A stretch of DNA of 64,000 bases from Desulfobacteraceae bacterium UBA2174 (GCA_002327445.1 DCWA01000020.1:62001-126000), one strand, 5' to 3'; shown: positions 23,849 through 34,477, counted from the stretch's first letter. A program made the numbers and translations. The notes: generated by a model not told the origin, from the letters alone.

Positions 23849-24316
23849 TCAAGGCTGTACGCCGACGAGATTCGAATCCACCGTTTCCTGCCCCGGGCCG
23901 TAGGCCGATACCTTGTATACGTAGCGCAAGCCGGGCGCCGGCGCATCCTGCCACGACAGGCGCCAAGGTTTATCCGGGGCCGGCCGTTGCCGCGAGTCGA
24001 AGGGCAGTTCGCCGATCTTGGCAAACAGCATCGGGCAGTCGGCACAGTCCGCAGGCCCCAGGTCGGCACGGTAGATCCGGTACCCTTCCGGCAGCGCGGC
24101 CTCGGGACCGGCCGGCACGTTCCAATCCAGGGTCACCCGCCCTTTGTCCACCCTGGCCTCCAGAACGGAAGCGGCCACCGGGGCAGCGATCCGGGGCGCC
24201 ACGGGCGGCCCCTTGCGGCCGCATCCCGTTGGGCACAGCAAGAGGCCGCAGGCAATGAGGGAAAGTACCATCCATCTTCGCGCTGAAGCGACTTGTCCGT
24301 TGTTGCCGCCTGTCAT
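23849..24316 (-). CDS. LptM-like small lipoprotein with fibronectin-like domain
   Basis: The 155-residue product has a lipoprotein signal peptide (hydrophobic VLSLIACGLLLCPTGC) and the sequence CGRKGPPVAP just after the lipidated cysteine, as in the YifL/LptM family. The rest (about residues 45-155) resembles a fibronectin type III-like fold, with DWNVPAGPEAALPEGYRIYR and LRYVYKVSAYG. Such proteins commonly sit between argH/lysA and dapF in Proteobacteria, as here. The ATG at 24316 overlaps the argH stop by 4 bases. An outer-membrane location is expected; any role with LptD is inferred from the family name only. Confidence 0.78.
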   Translation of the reverse strand: MTGGNNGQVASARRWMVLSLIACGLLLCPTGCGRKGPPVAPRIAAPVAASVLEARVDKGRVTLDWNVPAGPEAALPEGYRIYRADLGPADCADCPMLFAKIGELPFDSRQRPAPDKPWRLSWQDAPAPGLRYVYKVSAYGPGQETVDSNLVGVQP

Positions 24317-25710
24317 GCTCGGGCCTCTGTCTCGCCGCCGAGCTGCTGGCGGGCCGCGGCGATGGCCGCTTCCACCTGCTCGCCGGCGGTGCCGCCGTAG
24401 GAACGGCGCCGACTGATCATCCGCTCCACCGTGAGCAGCCCGAAGATTTCCGGCCCGATGGCCGGCGCGAAGTGTCGCAATTCTTCCAGGCTCAGTTCGT
24501 GGAGTTCCTTGCCGTTTTCCAGGCCGTAGGCCACCGCCTGCCCGACGCAGGCGTGGGCCTTGCGAAATGGCACCCCCTGCCCCACCAGGTAGTCGGCCAG
24601 GTCGGTGGCGTTGAAAAAACCGCGCTCGGTGGCCTGGCGCAGGCGGTCGATTCGAAACCGGATCCGAGGCAGCATCCGGGCGGTCATCTCCAGGCAGGCT
24701 CGCAGGGTATCCACCGACCGGAACAGCGGCGCCTTGTCCTCCTGCATGTCGCGGTTGTAGGCCAGGGGCAGCCCCTTGACCAGGGCCAGCAGTGCCATGA
24801 GGTCGCCGAAGACGGTGCCGGCCTTGCCGCGGATCAGCTCGGGGACATCCGGGTTCTTCTTCTGGGGCATGATGCTCGACCCGGTGGCAAAGGCGTCGGG
24901 CAGTTCGATGAAACCGAACTCCGCGCTGCTCCACAGCACCAGCTCCTCGGAGAGGCGGGAAAGATGCACCATGGCAATGCTGGCCGCCGAGAGAAACTCG
25001 AGAATGAAATCCCGGTCGCTCACCGCGTCCATGCTGTTGGCCGCCACCGCGCGAAAGCCGAGAAGCTCGGCGGTGTAGTGCCGGTCGATGGGATAGGTGG
25101 TGCCGGCCAGGGCCGCGGCGCCCAGGGGCATGACGTCGATACGCTTCAGGGCGTCCTCGAAGCGGCACTGGTCGCGGGTGAACATCTCGTAGTAGGCCAT
25201 GAGATGATGGGCCAGGAGCACCGGCTGGGCCCGCTGCATGTGGGTGTAGCCGGGCATGAAGGTGCCGGTGTGAGCCCCGGCCAGGTCCACCACCACCCGA
25301 CGCAGCCCCCGGAGCTGGGCGATGACGGCCCTGGTTTCGTCACGGAGGAAAAGTCGGGTGTCCAGGGCCACCTGGTCGTTGCGGCTGCGGGCGGTGTGCA
25401 GCTTCTGGGCCACCTTGCCCACGTCCTGGAGCAGGCGGGCCTCGATGTGCATGTGGATGTCCTCGAGGCTGTCGGAGAATTCGAACTGCCCCCGCTCGAT
25501 GTCCCGGCGGATCCGCCCCAACCCTTCCACCAGGGTGGCCGCCTCTTCCTCGGTGATGATCCCGGCCCGCGCCAGCATCCGGCAGTGGGCCGCGCTCCCC
25601 TCGATGTCGTAGGTGTAGAGGCGCCGGTCCACCTGATGAGAACTGGTAAAAACCTCCACCAGGCGATCTGTTTTTTCGGCAAAACGGCCCTCCCAGGGTT
25701 TTTCGGTCAT
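24313..25710 (-). CDS. argH: Argininosuccinate lyase
   Basis: The ~465-residue enzyme releases arginine and fumarate from argininosuccinate. The superfamily signature TGSSIMPQKKNPD is present, with DIHMHIEARL, ARSRNDQVALD and YTHMQRAQPVLLAHH, typical of ArgH. ATG 25710 (MTEKPWEGRF) fits the family N terminus; a TTG at 25755 would add 15 residues. It follows argG after a TCCGAC repeat, in an argB-argD-argF-argG-argH order. Confidence 0.95.
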   Translation of the reverse strand: MTEKPWEGRFAEKTDRLVEVFTSSHQVDRRLYTYDIEGSAAHCRMLARAGIITEEEAATLVEGLGRIRRDIERGQFEFSDSLEDIHMHIEARLLQDVGKVAQKLHTARSRNDQVALDTRLFLRDETRAVIAQLRGLRRVVVDLAGAHTGTFMPGYTHMQRAQPVLLAHHLMAYYEMFTRDQCRFEDALKRIDVMPLGAAALAGTTYPIDRHYTAELLGFRAVAANSMDAVSDRDFILEFLSAASIAMVHLSRLSEELVLWSSAEFGFIELPDAFATGSSIMPQKKNPDVPELIRGKAGTVFGDLMALLALVKGLPLAYNRDMQEDKAPLFRSVDTLRACLEMTARMLPRIRFRIDRLRQATERGFFNATDLADYLVGQGVPFRKAHACVGQAVAYGLENGKELHELSLEELRHFAPAIGPEIFGLLTVERMISRRRSYGGTAGEQVEAAIAAARQQLGGETEARA

Positions 25711-25756
25711 TCGAACAGTTTCCGTTTTTGAGTTTGAGGGAATGGCGTTTCTCAAC

Positions 25757-25797
25757 CGGGTCCGACCGGTCGGACAAGTCGGACCGATCGAACGGTC
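25757..25797. repeat. TCCGAC-word repeat between argG and argH
   Basis: GGTCCGACCGGTCGGACAAG and following words form a partly palindromic block of the 3095-3150 family. Confidence 0.7.
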
Positions 25798-25803
25798 CTC
25801 GCT

Positions 25804-27012
<1,209 letters not shown>

Positions 27013-27059
27013 AGTTGAGAGCTCCTTCGAAAGACGAAAATTTTACGGAGAAAACCAAA

Positions 27060-27135
27060 AGTCAGACCGTCGGACGGATCGGACTAAAACGGCTTGAAGC
27101 ACCACAACCCAGTTTCCAGTTTCGAATTTCCAATC
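27060..27135. repeat. TCCGAC and TTTCCAGTTTCGAATTTCCA words
   Basis: The argF-argG spacer holds GTCAGACCGTCGGACGGATC followed by CCAGTTTCCAGTTTCGAATT words, the second family being shared with 32332-32386. Confidence 0.6.
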
Positions 27136-28047
27136 TCACTTCACCAGCCATTCCAGGATCGCCGCGGCCATGTGCATCTTGTTTTCCGCCTGCCGCCAGA
27201 CCACCGAGCGAGGCCCTTCGAGTACCTCGGCCGAAATCTCCTCCCCGCGATGGGCCGGCAGGCAGTGGAGCACCACCGCCTCCGGCGAAGCGGCCGACAA
27301 CAAGGCGCTGTCCACCGTAAACCCGGCAAAGGCCTCGGCCCGCGCGGCTTCCTGACCCTCGTGGCCCATGCTGGCCCACACATCGGTGTTGACCGCGTCG
27401 GCGCCGGCCACCGCTTCCTTGGGATCGGTGGTCAAAGTCACCTTGGCGCCGGGAGCGGTCATAGCCTTCTCCAGCAGGTCGGCGCGAGGCCGATACCCCT
27501 CGGGGCAGGCCAGGGCCAGCTCGAGGCCGAGAATGGCGGCGGCATTGAGCCAACTATTGGCCATGTTGTTACCGTCTCCCACCCAGGCCAGACGCAGGCC
27601 CTTGAAATCGCCCTTGACCTCCACCACCGTCATCAGGTCCGCCAGAATCTGGGTGGGATGGTAGTCGTCGGTCAGGGCGTTGACCACCGGCACGGCGGCG
27701 TACCGGGCGTAGTCGGCCACGGTCTGCTGGGCGTAGGTGCGGATCACCAGGGCGTCGAGATACCCGCCCAACACCCGCGCCGTGTCCGCGATGGGTTCGT
27801 TGCGGGCCAACTGGGTGTCACGGGCCGAAATGAAGATCGAACCGCCCCCCAGCCGGATGGCGGCGGCCTCGAAGGAGACCCGGGTGCGGGTGGATGCCTT
27901 GTCGAAGAGCAGGCCCACGGTCTTTCCCATCAGGGGGCGATCCAGGATGCCCCGCTGCCGGCGCACCTTCAGGTCGATGGCGCGATCGATGAGCCGCTGA
28001 ATTTCCTCGGCGCTCAGGTCGGTCAAGGTCAGCAGGTCTCTTTTCAT
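27136..28047 (-). CDS. argF: Ornithine carbamoyltransferase
   Basis: The 303-residue enzyme makes citrulline from ornithine and carbamoyl phosphate. The carbamoyl-phosphate motif is DKASTRTRVSFE, and VVNALTDDYHPTQILADL, WVGDGNNMANSW and the ornithine-site HCLPAHRGEEI follow, all diagnostic. It starts about ten bases after the argD stop. Confidence 0.96.
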   Translation of the reverse strand: MKRDLLTLTDLSAEEIQRLIDRAIDLKVRRQRGILDRPLMGKTVGLLFDKASTRTRVSFEAAAIRLGGGSIFISARDTQLARNEPIADTARVLGGYLDALVIRTYAQQTVADYARYAAVPVVNALTDDYHPTQILADLMTVVEVKGDFKGLRLAWVGDGNNMANSWLNAAAILGLELALACPEGYRPRADLLEKAMTAPGAKVTLTTDPKEAVAGADAVNTDVWASMGHEGQEAARAEAFAGFTVDSALLSAASPEAVVLHCLPAHRGEEISAEVLEGPRSVVWRQAENKMHMAAAILEWLVK

Positions 28048-28056
28048 AATCTCCCC

Positions 28057-29241
28057 CTAAGGCAACACCTGGTCCAGGCAGGCGATCAGGGCATCGATCT
28101 GTTCCCTTCCCACGATCAGCGGCGGGGCGAAGCGCAGCACCTTGTCCTGGATGCAGTTGATCAGGAAACCCTTTTCCAGGCAGGCGTTGACCAACGGCGC
28201 GCCCTCTTGATCCAGCTCCGCGCCCAGCAGCAGCCCCCGCCCGCGCACATCGACAATGCACCCATGCCGTGAGCGAAGATCTTCCAGGGCCGACTTGAAA
28301 TATGCGCCCATGGCCCGGCTGTTCTCCAGCACCCTGTCGTCCACCAGGGTGCGGGCGGTGGCCAGGGCCGCGGCGGTGACCAGGGGCGTCCCGCCGAAGG
28401 TGGTGGCATGGGCCCCCGGCGTGAAAGCGGCCGCCACGGCCTCACGGGCGCACATGGCGCCGATGGGCAGCCCGTTGGCCAGGGCCTTGGCCAACGTCAT
28501 GATGTCCGGCGCGATATCGTCGTGCATGTAGGCGAACAGGGTTCCGGTGCGGCCCATGCCGGTCTGGATCTCGTCATAGATCAACAGCGCCCCGATTTGG
28601 TCGCACAACGCGCGCACCTCGGCCAGATACCCCGGAGGCGGACAATTCACCCCGCCTTCGCCCTGGATCGGCTCGATCATCACGGCACAGGTGTCGCCGC
28701 CCACCGCCCGCCGCAGGGCCTCGATGTCCCCGAAGGGAACGAAATCGAAACGCTCCAGCACCGGGGCAAAGCCCTTGCGGATCTTTTCCTGGCCGGTGGC
28801 TGAGAGCGTGCCCAGGGTGCGGCCGTGAAAAGACTGGTTCATGGCCACGATGTGGTAACGGTCCGGCTGGCCGCGGTCGAAGAAGTACTTGCGCGCCAGC
28901 TTGATGGCCGCTTCGTTGGCCTCGGCGCCCGAGTTGCAGAAGAACACCCGGTCGGCGAAACTGTGGTCCACCAGCCAGAGGGCCAGTTCCACCTGGGGCA
29001 CGGTGTAGTAGAGGTTGGACACGTGGCACAGGGTGCCCGCCTGGCGACAGATGGCTTCGGTGACCGCCGGATGGCAATGGCCGAGGCTGCAAACGGCGAT
29101 GCCGGCAATGAAATCGGTATAGGCCCGGCCCCGGGCGTCCCAGACCGTGCATCCCTCGCCGCGGGTCAACACCACCGGAAACCGCTTGTAGGTGGTGGCC
29201 ATGACCGCTTCGGCCTGCGCAATGATCGTCTGCTGTTCCAT
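28057..29241 (-). CDS. argD: Acetylornithine aminotransferase
   Basis: The ~394-residue PLP enzyme transaminates N-acetylglutamate semialdehyde in arginine synthesis and can also serve lysine synthesis. It shows FFCNSGAEANEAAIKLAR, the PLP-binding lysine region IMTLAKALANGLPIGAM and ATTFGGTPLV. ATG 29241 is taken as start because GCGAGG lies just upstream; a TTG at 29253 is the only longer option. argF follows. Confidence 0.95.
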   Translation of the reverse strand: MEQQTIIAQAEAVMATTYKRFPVVLTRGEGCTVWDARGRAYTDFIAGIAVCSLGHCHPAVTEAICRQAGTLCHVSNLYYTVPQVELALWLVDHSFADRVFFCNSGAEANEAAIKLARKYFFDRGQPDRYHIVAMNQSFHGRTLGTLSATGQEKIRKGFAPVLERFDFVPFGDIEALRRAVGGDTCAVMIEPIQGEGGVNCPPPGYLAEVRALCDQIGALLIYDEIQTGMGRTGTLFAYMHDDIAPDIMTLAKALANGLPIGAMCAREAVAAAFTPGAHATTFGGTPLVTAAALATARTLVDDRVLENSRAMGAYFKSALEDLRSRHGCIVDVRGRGLLLGAELDQEGAPLVNACLEKGFLINCIQDKVLRFAPPLIVGREQIDALIACLDQVLP

Positions 29242-29292
29242 GATGCCTCGCAATGGCTATAAAGATCACGATCCGATTAAACGGAGTTGATT

Positions 29293-29388
29293 ATCAACCA
29301 CAGAGTTCGCAGATAACACAGAGGGATTTCCTTTTGTTGACCTGTTTTTTTCTCTGTGCTCTCTGTGCCCTCTGTGGTGAAATGTCTT
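29293..29388. repeat. CCACAGAG / CTCTGTGGTG words
   Basis: AACCACAGAGTTCGCAGATA and, inverted about 50 bases on, CTCTGTGCTCTCTGTGCCCT words lie between argB and argD. They could pair into a hairpin. Confidence 0.7.
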
Positions 29389-29425
29389 TCGCGGTTCACC
29401 CCTCGCACAGCCCGTTCGCCAACGC

Positions 29426-30301
29426 TCAAAGCGTCACCTCGGTGCCGATGCCGCTGTCGGTGAACAACTCCAGCAGGATGGCATGGCGCCGGCGTCCGTT
29501 GATGATGGGAACCTTTTCCACGCCCCCGGCCAGGGCCGTCAGGGCGCATTCCACCTTGGGAATCATTCCCCCGGTGATGAGCCCCTCGGCAATCATCCGC
29601 CGCGCCGTGGCGCGGTCGATGGACGAAATCAACTGGTCATCGGCGCCCTTTACCCCGTCCACATCCGTGATCAGGATCAGGCGCCCGGCGTTCAGGGCCA
29701 TGGCGATGCGGCCGGCCACCAGATCGGCGTTGATGTTGAAGGTCTCTCCCGCCTCGCCGACGCCCACCGGAGCGATGACCGGAATGAACCCCTGGCCGGC
29801 CAGGGTGTGGATGATCTGCGGATCCACGTGCGTCACTTCGCCCACCAGCCCCGGGTCGATGATTTCCGGCGGATTCCCGTTTTCCGCCGGCTTCACGATG
29901 CGCATCTTCTCGGCGCGGATCAGTCCGCCGTCCTTGCCGCACAGCCCCACGGCCCGGCCGCCGTGCTGGTTGATCTGGTTGACGATGGCCTTGTTGACCT
30001 TGCCGCCGAGGACCATTTCCACCACGTCCATGGTGGCCTCGTCCGTCAGGCGCATGCCGCGTACGAACCGGGGCTGGATCCCCATGCGGTCCAGAACCTG
30101 GTTGATCTGGGGCCCGCCACCGTGGACGACAACCGGGTTGAGCCCCACGAACTTCAGCAGGGTCACGTCCCGGGCAAAATCGTTCTTGAGCTGTTCGTCC
30201 ACCATGGCATGACCACCGTACTTGATCACGACGGTCATGCCGTGAAAGCGCCGGATGTACGGCAGGGCTTCGATGAGAATGTCGGCAACATTGGGGGTCA
30301 T
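29426..30301 (-). CDS. argB: Acetylglutamate kinase
   Basis: The 291-residue kinase phosphorylates N-acetylglutamate. It shows VVIKYGGHAM at the N terminus, VVHGGGPQINQVLDRMG, NADLVAGRIAMALNAG and ITDVDGVKG, as in the amino-acid kinase family. The segment around residues 5-20 (ILIEALPYIRRFHGMT) matches the N-terminal helix of arginine-sensitive hexameric forms, so feedback inhibition by arginine is possible. It begins the arg gene run. Confidence 0.95.
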   Translation of the reverse strand: MTPNVADILIEALPYIRRFHGMTVVIKYGGHAMVDEQLKNDFARDVTLLKFVGLNPVVVHGGGPQINQVLDRMGIQPRFVRGMRLTDEATMDVVEMVLGGKVNKAIVNQINQHGGRAVGLCGKDGGLIRAEKMRIVKPAENGNPPEIIDPGLVGEVTHVDPQIIHTLAGQGFIPVIAPVGVGEAGETFNINADLVAGRIAMALNAGRLILITDVDGVKGADDQLISSIDRATARRMIAEGLITGGMIPKVECALTALAGGVEKVPIINGRRRHAILLELFTDSGIGTEVTL

Positions 30302-30324
30302 GGGTCGATTCCGCTATTTTGTAA

Positions 30325-30365
30325 TATCGGTCCGATCAGTCGGATTCGTCGGATCGGTCCGACAG
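30325..30365. repeat. TCCGAC-word repeat between hslU and argB
   Basis: GGTCCGATCAGTCGGATTCG and following words, partly palindromic, belong to the 3095-3150 family. Confidence 0.7.
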
Positions 30366-30374
30366 CCACCATCA

Positions 30375-31706
30375 TCAAAGAATATACCGCCGCAAGTCCT
30401 CGTCCTGCTGGATCTTTTGCAGCTTCTGCACCACGTAGTCCCGATCGATGGCCACCGTCTGACCGGCCATCTCCGGCGCGGCGAAGAGCACCTCCTCCAG
30501 CAGGCACTCCATCAGGGTGTGCAGGCGCCGGGCGCCGATGTCGTCGGTGGCCTGGTTGACCTCCTCGGCGATGCGCGCCAGGGCCTCAACCGCCGAATCG
30601 GCAAAGGTCACCGTCACCCCTTCCGTGGCCAGCAGGGCTGCGTACTGGCGCAGCAAGGCGTTCTGGGGTTCGGTCAGAATGCGGACGAATTCGTCGCGGC
30701 CCAGGGCGTCCAGTTCGACCCGGATGGGAAACCGCCCCTGAAGCTCGGGGATCAGATCCGAAGGTTTAATGGCGTGAAAGGCGCCCGAAGCGATGAAGAG
30801 GATGTGGTCCGTGCGCACCGGTCCGTATTTGGTGGCCACCGTGGCGCCCTCCACCAGCGGCAGGAGGTCGCGCTGCACGCCTTCGCGGCTTACATCCGGC
30901 CCGCTGCCGCCATCACGGCCGACGATCTTGTCGATCTCGTCGAGAAACACGATCCCGTTCTGCTCGACCTTTTCCTTGGCCTCGGCCGTCACCTGCTCCA
31001 TGTCCACCATGCCTTGCGCCGCCTCCTGGGTCAGCAGGGACATGGCCTCGGCCACCGTCACCCGGCGCCGGCGGGTCTCCTTGGGCATGAGATTGCCGAG
31101 CATATCCTTGAAATTGAAGCCCATCTCTTCCATGCCGGCATTGGAAAAAATTTCCACCATGGGCTGCCTGGACACGCTGGTCTCCAGCTCCACGGTGCGC
31201 TCGTCCAGCTTGCCCTCGCGCAGCAGCCGCCGCAGCTTCTCCCGGGTGGCGCTACCCTCCTCCACCGTTTCCAGGCGCCCGTCGCGGGTGCCGCCGGGCA
31301 GCAGCAGGTCGAGCAACCGCTCTTCGGCCACTTCCCGGGCCTTGGCCTGGACCGCTTCCTGGGCCCGGACGCGCAGATCGGCCACGGTGAGCTCCACCAA
31401 ATCGCGCACCATGGAATCCACATCCCGGCCCACGTAGCCGACCTCGGTGAACTTGCTCGCCTCCACCTTGATGAAGGGCGAATCGGTCAGCCGCGACAGG
31501 CGGCGGGCGATCTCGGTCTTGCCCACCCCGGTGGGGCCGATGAGCATGATGTTCTTGGGCGCGATTTCGTCGCGCAGGTCCTCGGGCACCTGCCGTCGCC
31601 GCCACCGGTTGCGCAGCGCGATGGCCACCATGCGCTTGGCCCGCCCTTGGCCGATGATATAGCGGTCCAGGGCCCGAACGATTTCCGATGGCTTCAGGTC
31701 GCTCAC
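30375..31706 (-). CDS. hslU: HslU ATPase subunit of the HslVU protease
   Basis: The 443-residue AAA+ protein unfolds substrates and feeds them to HslV. Walker A is GPTGVGKTEIARR, Walker B is GIVFLDEIDKI, and the family ending DLRRYIL is complete. The GTG start at 31706 overlaps the hslV stop and is preceded by GAGGAAAT; it gives exactly the length of typical HslU, whereas an ATG at 31745 reads through hslV. Co-translation with hslV is likely. Confidence 0.95.
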   Translation of the reverse strand: MSDLKPSEIVRALDRYIIGQGRAKRMVAIALRNRWRRRQVPEDLRDEIAPKNIMLIGPTGVGKTEIARRLSRLTDSPFIKVEASKFTEVGYVGRDVDSMVRDLVELTVADLRVRAQEAVQAKAREVAEERLLDLLLPGGTRDGRLETVEEGSATREKLRRLLREGKLDERTVELETSVSRQPMVEIFSNAGMEEMGFNFKDMLGNLMPKETRRRRVTVAEAMSLLTQEAAQGMVDMEQVTAEAKEKVEQNGIVFLDEIDKIVGRDGGSGPDVSREGVQRDLLPLVEGATVATKYGPVRTDHILFIASGAFHAIKPSDLIPELQGRFPIRVELDALGRDEFVRILTEPQNALLRQYAALLATEGVTVTFADSAVEALARIAEEVNQATDDIGARRLHTLMECLLEEVLFAAPEMAGQTVAIDRDYVVQKLQKIQQDEDLRRYIL

Positions 31707-32236
31707 ATTTCCTCGATGCTGACGTTGGAATTGGTGAACACGCAAATGCCGGCGGCAATTTCCATGGCCGCCTCCACCACGGCCCGGGCGCCCAGTTGAG
31801 TATGCCGCAGCAGAGCCTCGGCCGCCGCCAGGGCCGCCACGGATCCCGAACCGATGGCCAGCACGGCGTCATCGGGCTCGATCACGTCGCCGCCGCCGGA
31901 TATCAACAGGATCTTTTCCTTGTCGGCGGCGATCATCAGTGCCTCGAGGCGCCGCAGGTACTTGTCGCTGCGCCACTCGCGCGCCAGTTCCACCGCCGCG
32001 CGCATCAGGGAGCCGTTGAAGCGTTCCAGCTTGCCTTCGAGCCGTTCGGAAAGGTTCAGGGCGTCGGCCGTGGCCCCGGCAAAGCCCACGATGATGCGGT
32101 CGTGGTAGATCCGGCGCACCTTGCGGGCATTCTGCTTGACCACGGTGTTGTTCAGCGTCACCTGCCCGTCACCGGCCACGGCGAGGCGGCCGTCGCGACG
32201 CACGGCCAAGATGGTGGTGGAGCGCCACTGGGTCAT
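31703..32236 (-). CDS. hslV: HslV peptidase subunit
   Basis: The 177-residue N-terminal-threonine peptidase begins MTQWRSTTILAV; removal of a short propeptide would expose the catalytic threonine (T7). VAGDGQVTLNNTVVKQNARKVRR-type sequence and AGATADALNLSERLE follow, as in the family. It overlaps hslU and lies downstream of xerC, the common xerC-hslV-hslU order. Confidence 0.95.
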   Translation of the reverse strand: MTQWRSTTILAVRRDGRLAVAGDGQVTLNNTVVKQNARKVRRIYHDRIIVGFAGATADALNLSERLEGKLERFNGSLMRAAVELAREWRSDKYLRRLEALMIAADKEKILLISGGGDVIEPDDAVLAIGSGSVAALAAAEALLRHTQLGARAVVEAAMEIAAGICVFTNSNVSIEEM

Positions 32237-32643
32237 GGGAAATACCTTTGGTTCAAGGTTTCAGTGTTCAGGTGTCAGGGTTGGAAAGAACATAAGGGAC
32301 AAAAAGGAACAAAGGGACCCTAAGACCCAAGTTTCCAATTTCCAATTTCCAATTTCCAATTTCCAGTTTCCAGTTTCCAGTTTCTAAGGGTCATCCCAAG
32401 CGTCCCCTTATTCTTGTCATCCCGAGCGGCCCCCTTTTCCTGTCATCCCGAGCGGCCCCCTTTTCCTGTCATCCCGAGCGCCAGCGAGGGATCTCCTCGC
32501 AATTGCCACCACTTCCCGCTCTGTTCCCGACTGCGGATTCCTCACATTCGTTCGGAATGACACGGGAGAGGGGTTGTCATCCCGAGCGCCAGCGAGGAAT
32601 CTCTTCGCAATTGCCACCACTTCCCGCCACCCGACACCTCCTC
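32237..32643. repeat. Mixed intergenic repeats: AAGGGACAAAAAGG, ATTTCCA and TCATCCCGAG families
   Basis: This 407-base gap holds no gene. It runs through AAGGGACAAAAAGGAACAAA words (32285-32325), six or more TTTCCAATTTCCA words (32332-32386), and several TGTCATCCCGAG units (about 32390-32625) spaced roughly 29 bases and ending in GCGAGGGATCTC-type tails. All three families recur elsewhere in the window. Confidence 0.88.
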
Positions 32644-33549
32644 TCACCGCCGCGGATGCGCCTTGTCGTAGGTCTCCATCAGCCGGTCGATGCTCACGTG
32701 GGTGTAGCGCTGGGTGGTGGACAGGCTCTTGTGCCCCAGCAGTTCTTGCACCACGCGCAAGTCGGCCCCGGCGTCGAGCAGATGAGTGGCAAACGAGTGC
32801 CGCAGGGCGTGGGGGGATACCGGCACCGCCAGGGCGCAAGCCGCCACCAGGCGGTCCAGGGTCCGAGCAATGCTGCGCGGCGTCAAGCGACCACCGTTCT
32901 TGTTGAGAAACACGGCCTCCGGCAACGCAGCGGTCCCTTTCCATTCCACCGCCAACTGCTGCCGATAGGCCGCGATGGCGGCCAGAGCCTTCCGGCCGAT
33001 GGGGACGATCCGCTCTTTCTTTCCCTTGCCCAGCACCCGCACCAGTCCCTCGGCCTCGTCCACATCCCGCAGGTCGAGTCCGGCAACCTCGGAAACGCGA
33101 AGGCCGCAGGAGTAAAGTGTCTCGAAAATCGCCCGATTGCGCAGATCCAGAACGCCGGATGAGCCGATGCCGTCCAGCAGACGAAACATGTCGTCCACGG
33201 TGAGGTAGGCGGGCACCCGCTTGGACTGCTTGGGCGTGAGCACCCCTTCCGCAGGGCTTTCCGCCAGCTCCCGGTGCTTGACCAGGTGCCGGAAAAAGGA
33301 CCGAAGCGCCGAAAGCTTGCGCGCGATGGTGGCCTTGGTGTTCCTCTGATGCAAAAACGCCAGGTAGCCGCGGATCGTCAGGGGATCCACGTCGGCCACG
33401 GTGACCGCTTCCCGATCGGCGGCAAAGGCGGAGAACTCGGTCAGGTCCCGGCGGTAGGCACGGATGGTGTGAGCCGAAAACCCCTTTTCGGCGGCCATGG
33501 CGTCGATAAACTGGTCGATGGCGCGGGCAAACGTCGGCGCCGCGTTCAT
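32644..33549 (-). CDS. xerC: Tyrosine recombinase XerC
   Basis: The 301-residue recombinase resolves chromosome dimers with XerD at dif. The SAM-like N-terminal domain (1-90) is followed by the catalytic domain. Catalytic residues are visible in LYSCGLRVSEVAGL (Arg), PHALRHSFATHLLDAGADL (HxxR) and LGHKSLSTTQRYTHVS (His and the nucleophilic Tyr). Position before hslVU is typical. It overlaps the HAD gene upstream by 4 bases. Confidence 0.93.
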   Translation of the reverse strand: MNAAPTFARAIDQFIDAMAAEKGFSAHTIRAYRRDLTEFSAFAADREAVTVADVDPLTIRGYLAFLHQRNTKATIARKLSALRSFFRHLVKHRELAESPAEGVLTPKQSKRVPAYLTVDDMFRLLDGIGSSGVLDLRNRAIFETLYSCGLRVSEVAGLDLRDVDEAEGLVRVLGKGKKERIVPIGRKALAAIAAYRQQLAVEWKGTAALPEAVFLNKNGGRLTPRSIARTLDRLVAACALAVPVSPHALRHSFATHLLDAGADLRVVQELLGHKSLSTTQRYTHVSIDRLMETYDKAHPRR

Positions 33550-34154
33550 GGCAGGGCCATCAGGGCCGCCAACTCCGACCAGCCGCCCACCTCGACGAAA
33601 GGATGGGGCTGACGATTCCAGGGCTGGCGGAACACCACGGGAGTGATGCCGCCTTCGTTCAAGGTGAAGCAGGTTTCGAGCCGGTCTTCCACGAAGAATG
33701 CCTTGTCGTGTTGACGCAGCACCTCCAGCTTGGCGTCGAAATCGCCGGTGGCCACGACCCGGATGCCGTTGTGGGACGGCGGCAGCACGCTGTGCAGCCA
33801 GGACTCGATGAACCCCGCCTCCGGCCGGGCCGTGACAAACAGCACGGGTCCGGCCAGGCGGCTCAGGCGGGCAATCACCTCCGGCGCCCCGGCAATCGGC
33901 TCCAGAGGTCGGCGATGGCTCCCTTCGATGAGCTGGGAGATCACCGTGTCCCGGATTTCCGGATCCAGATCGAGGCAGTCTTCGAGGCGGTAACTGGTGA
34001 TGTCCTCGTAGCGCAGCGCGCCATGACGAAACTCTTCCCGTACGATGTCGACAAAAAGCCGCATCGTGTCGGCCACCACGCCGTCGATGTCAAAAGCCAC
34101 CGCGGCCGGATCGATCCGGGGCGCCGATTCTGTCGGCAAGGGCTTCAATGTCAA
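33546..34154 (-). CDS. HAD-superfamily 5'-nucleotidase-like hydrolase
   Basis: The 202-residue protein is a HAD phosphatase with motif I in AFDIDGVVADTMR, motif II in LFVTARPEAG and motif III in FVEDRLETCFTL. The small cap and overall layout resemble the 5'(3')-deoxyribonucleotidase-type (NT5C-like) HAD group. Substrate is unknown. It overlaps xerC downstream and the Rho-N-like gene upstream by 4 bases each, so all three are translationally coupled. Confidence 0.78.
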   Translation of the reverse strand: MTLKPLPTESAPRIDPAAVAFDIDGVVADTMRLFVDIVREEFRHGALRYEDITSYRLEDCLDLDPEIRDTVISQLIEGSHRRPLEPIAGAPEVIARLSRLAGPVLFVTARPEAGFIESWLHSVLPPSHNGIRVVATGDFDAKLEVLRQHDKAFFVEDRLETCFTLNEGGITPVVFRQPWNRQPHPFVEVGGWSELAALMALP

Positions 34155-34477
34155 CCGGCCCGCCGGGTCTTCTTCTTGAGGCGGCTGATCCGGCGGCGCA
34201 GGATCTGGAGCCGGCGCGGGTCGGTATCGTCCATCGCCGCGCGCTGGGCCCGCAGGGTTCGCAGCTTCTGCTTGATGGTACGCACCGAGCCGTCGGCACT
34301 CTTGCCCTTGGCTTCCACGATGCCCCGGGCCCGCTTGACGATCGAAATCAGCTCCGGTTTGTTCATGCCGTGGACGCCGGTGATGCCGTCGATCCCCTTG
34401 GCCAGTTCCCGCAGTTCGGTGGCGGTCATTTTCTCCAGGGGCTTTTCCTTGGTTTCCTTCTGTTTTTTACCGGCCAT
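34151..34477 (-). CDS. Rho-N/SAP-like domain protein, highly basic
   Basis: The 108-residue protein has a Rho termination factor N-terminal or SAP-like helical domain (about residues 14-48, EKMTATELRELAKGIDGITG with MNKPELISIVKR) followed by a very basic helical tail ending in RRRISRLKKKTRRAG. Nucleic-acid binding is likely from this composition. ATG 34477 is taken as the start, with AAAGGAG upstream; the longer frame to 34543 runs into repeats. It is the first gene of the run leading to xerC and hslVU. Confidence 0.7.
   Translation of the reverse strand: MAGKKQKETKEKPLEKMTATELRELAKGIDGITGVHGMNKPELISIVKRARGIVEAKGKSADGSVRTIKQKLRTLRAQRAAMDDTDPRRLQILRRRISRLKKKTRRAG

Noticed and set aside
32644..33549. 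XerC as a phage or integron integrase
   Set aside because: It sits in the usual xerC-hslV-hslU order with no attachment site, cassette or phage gene nearby.
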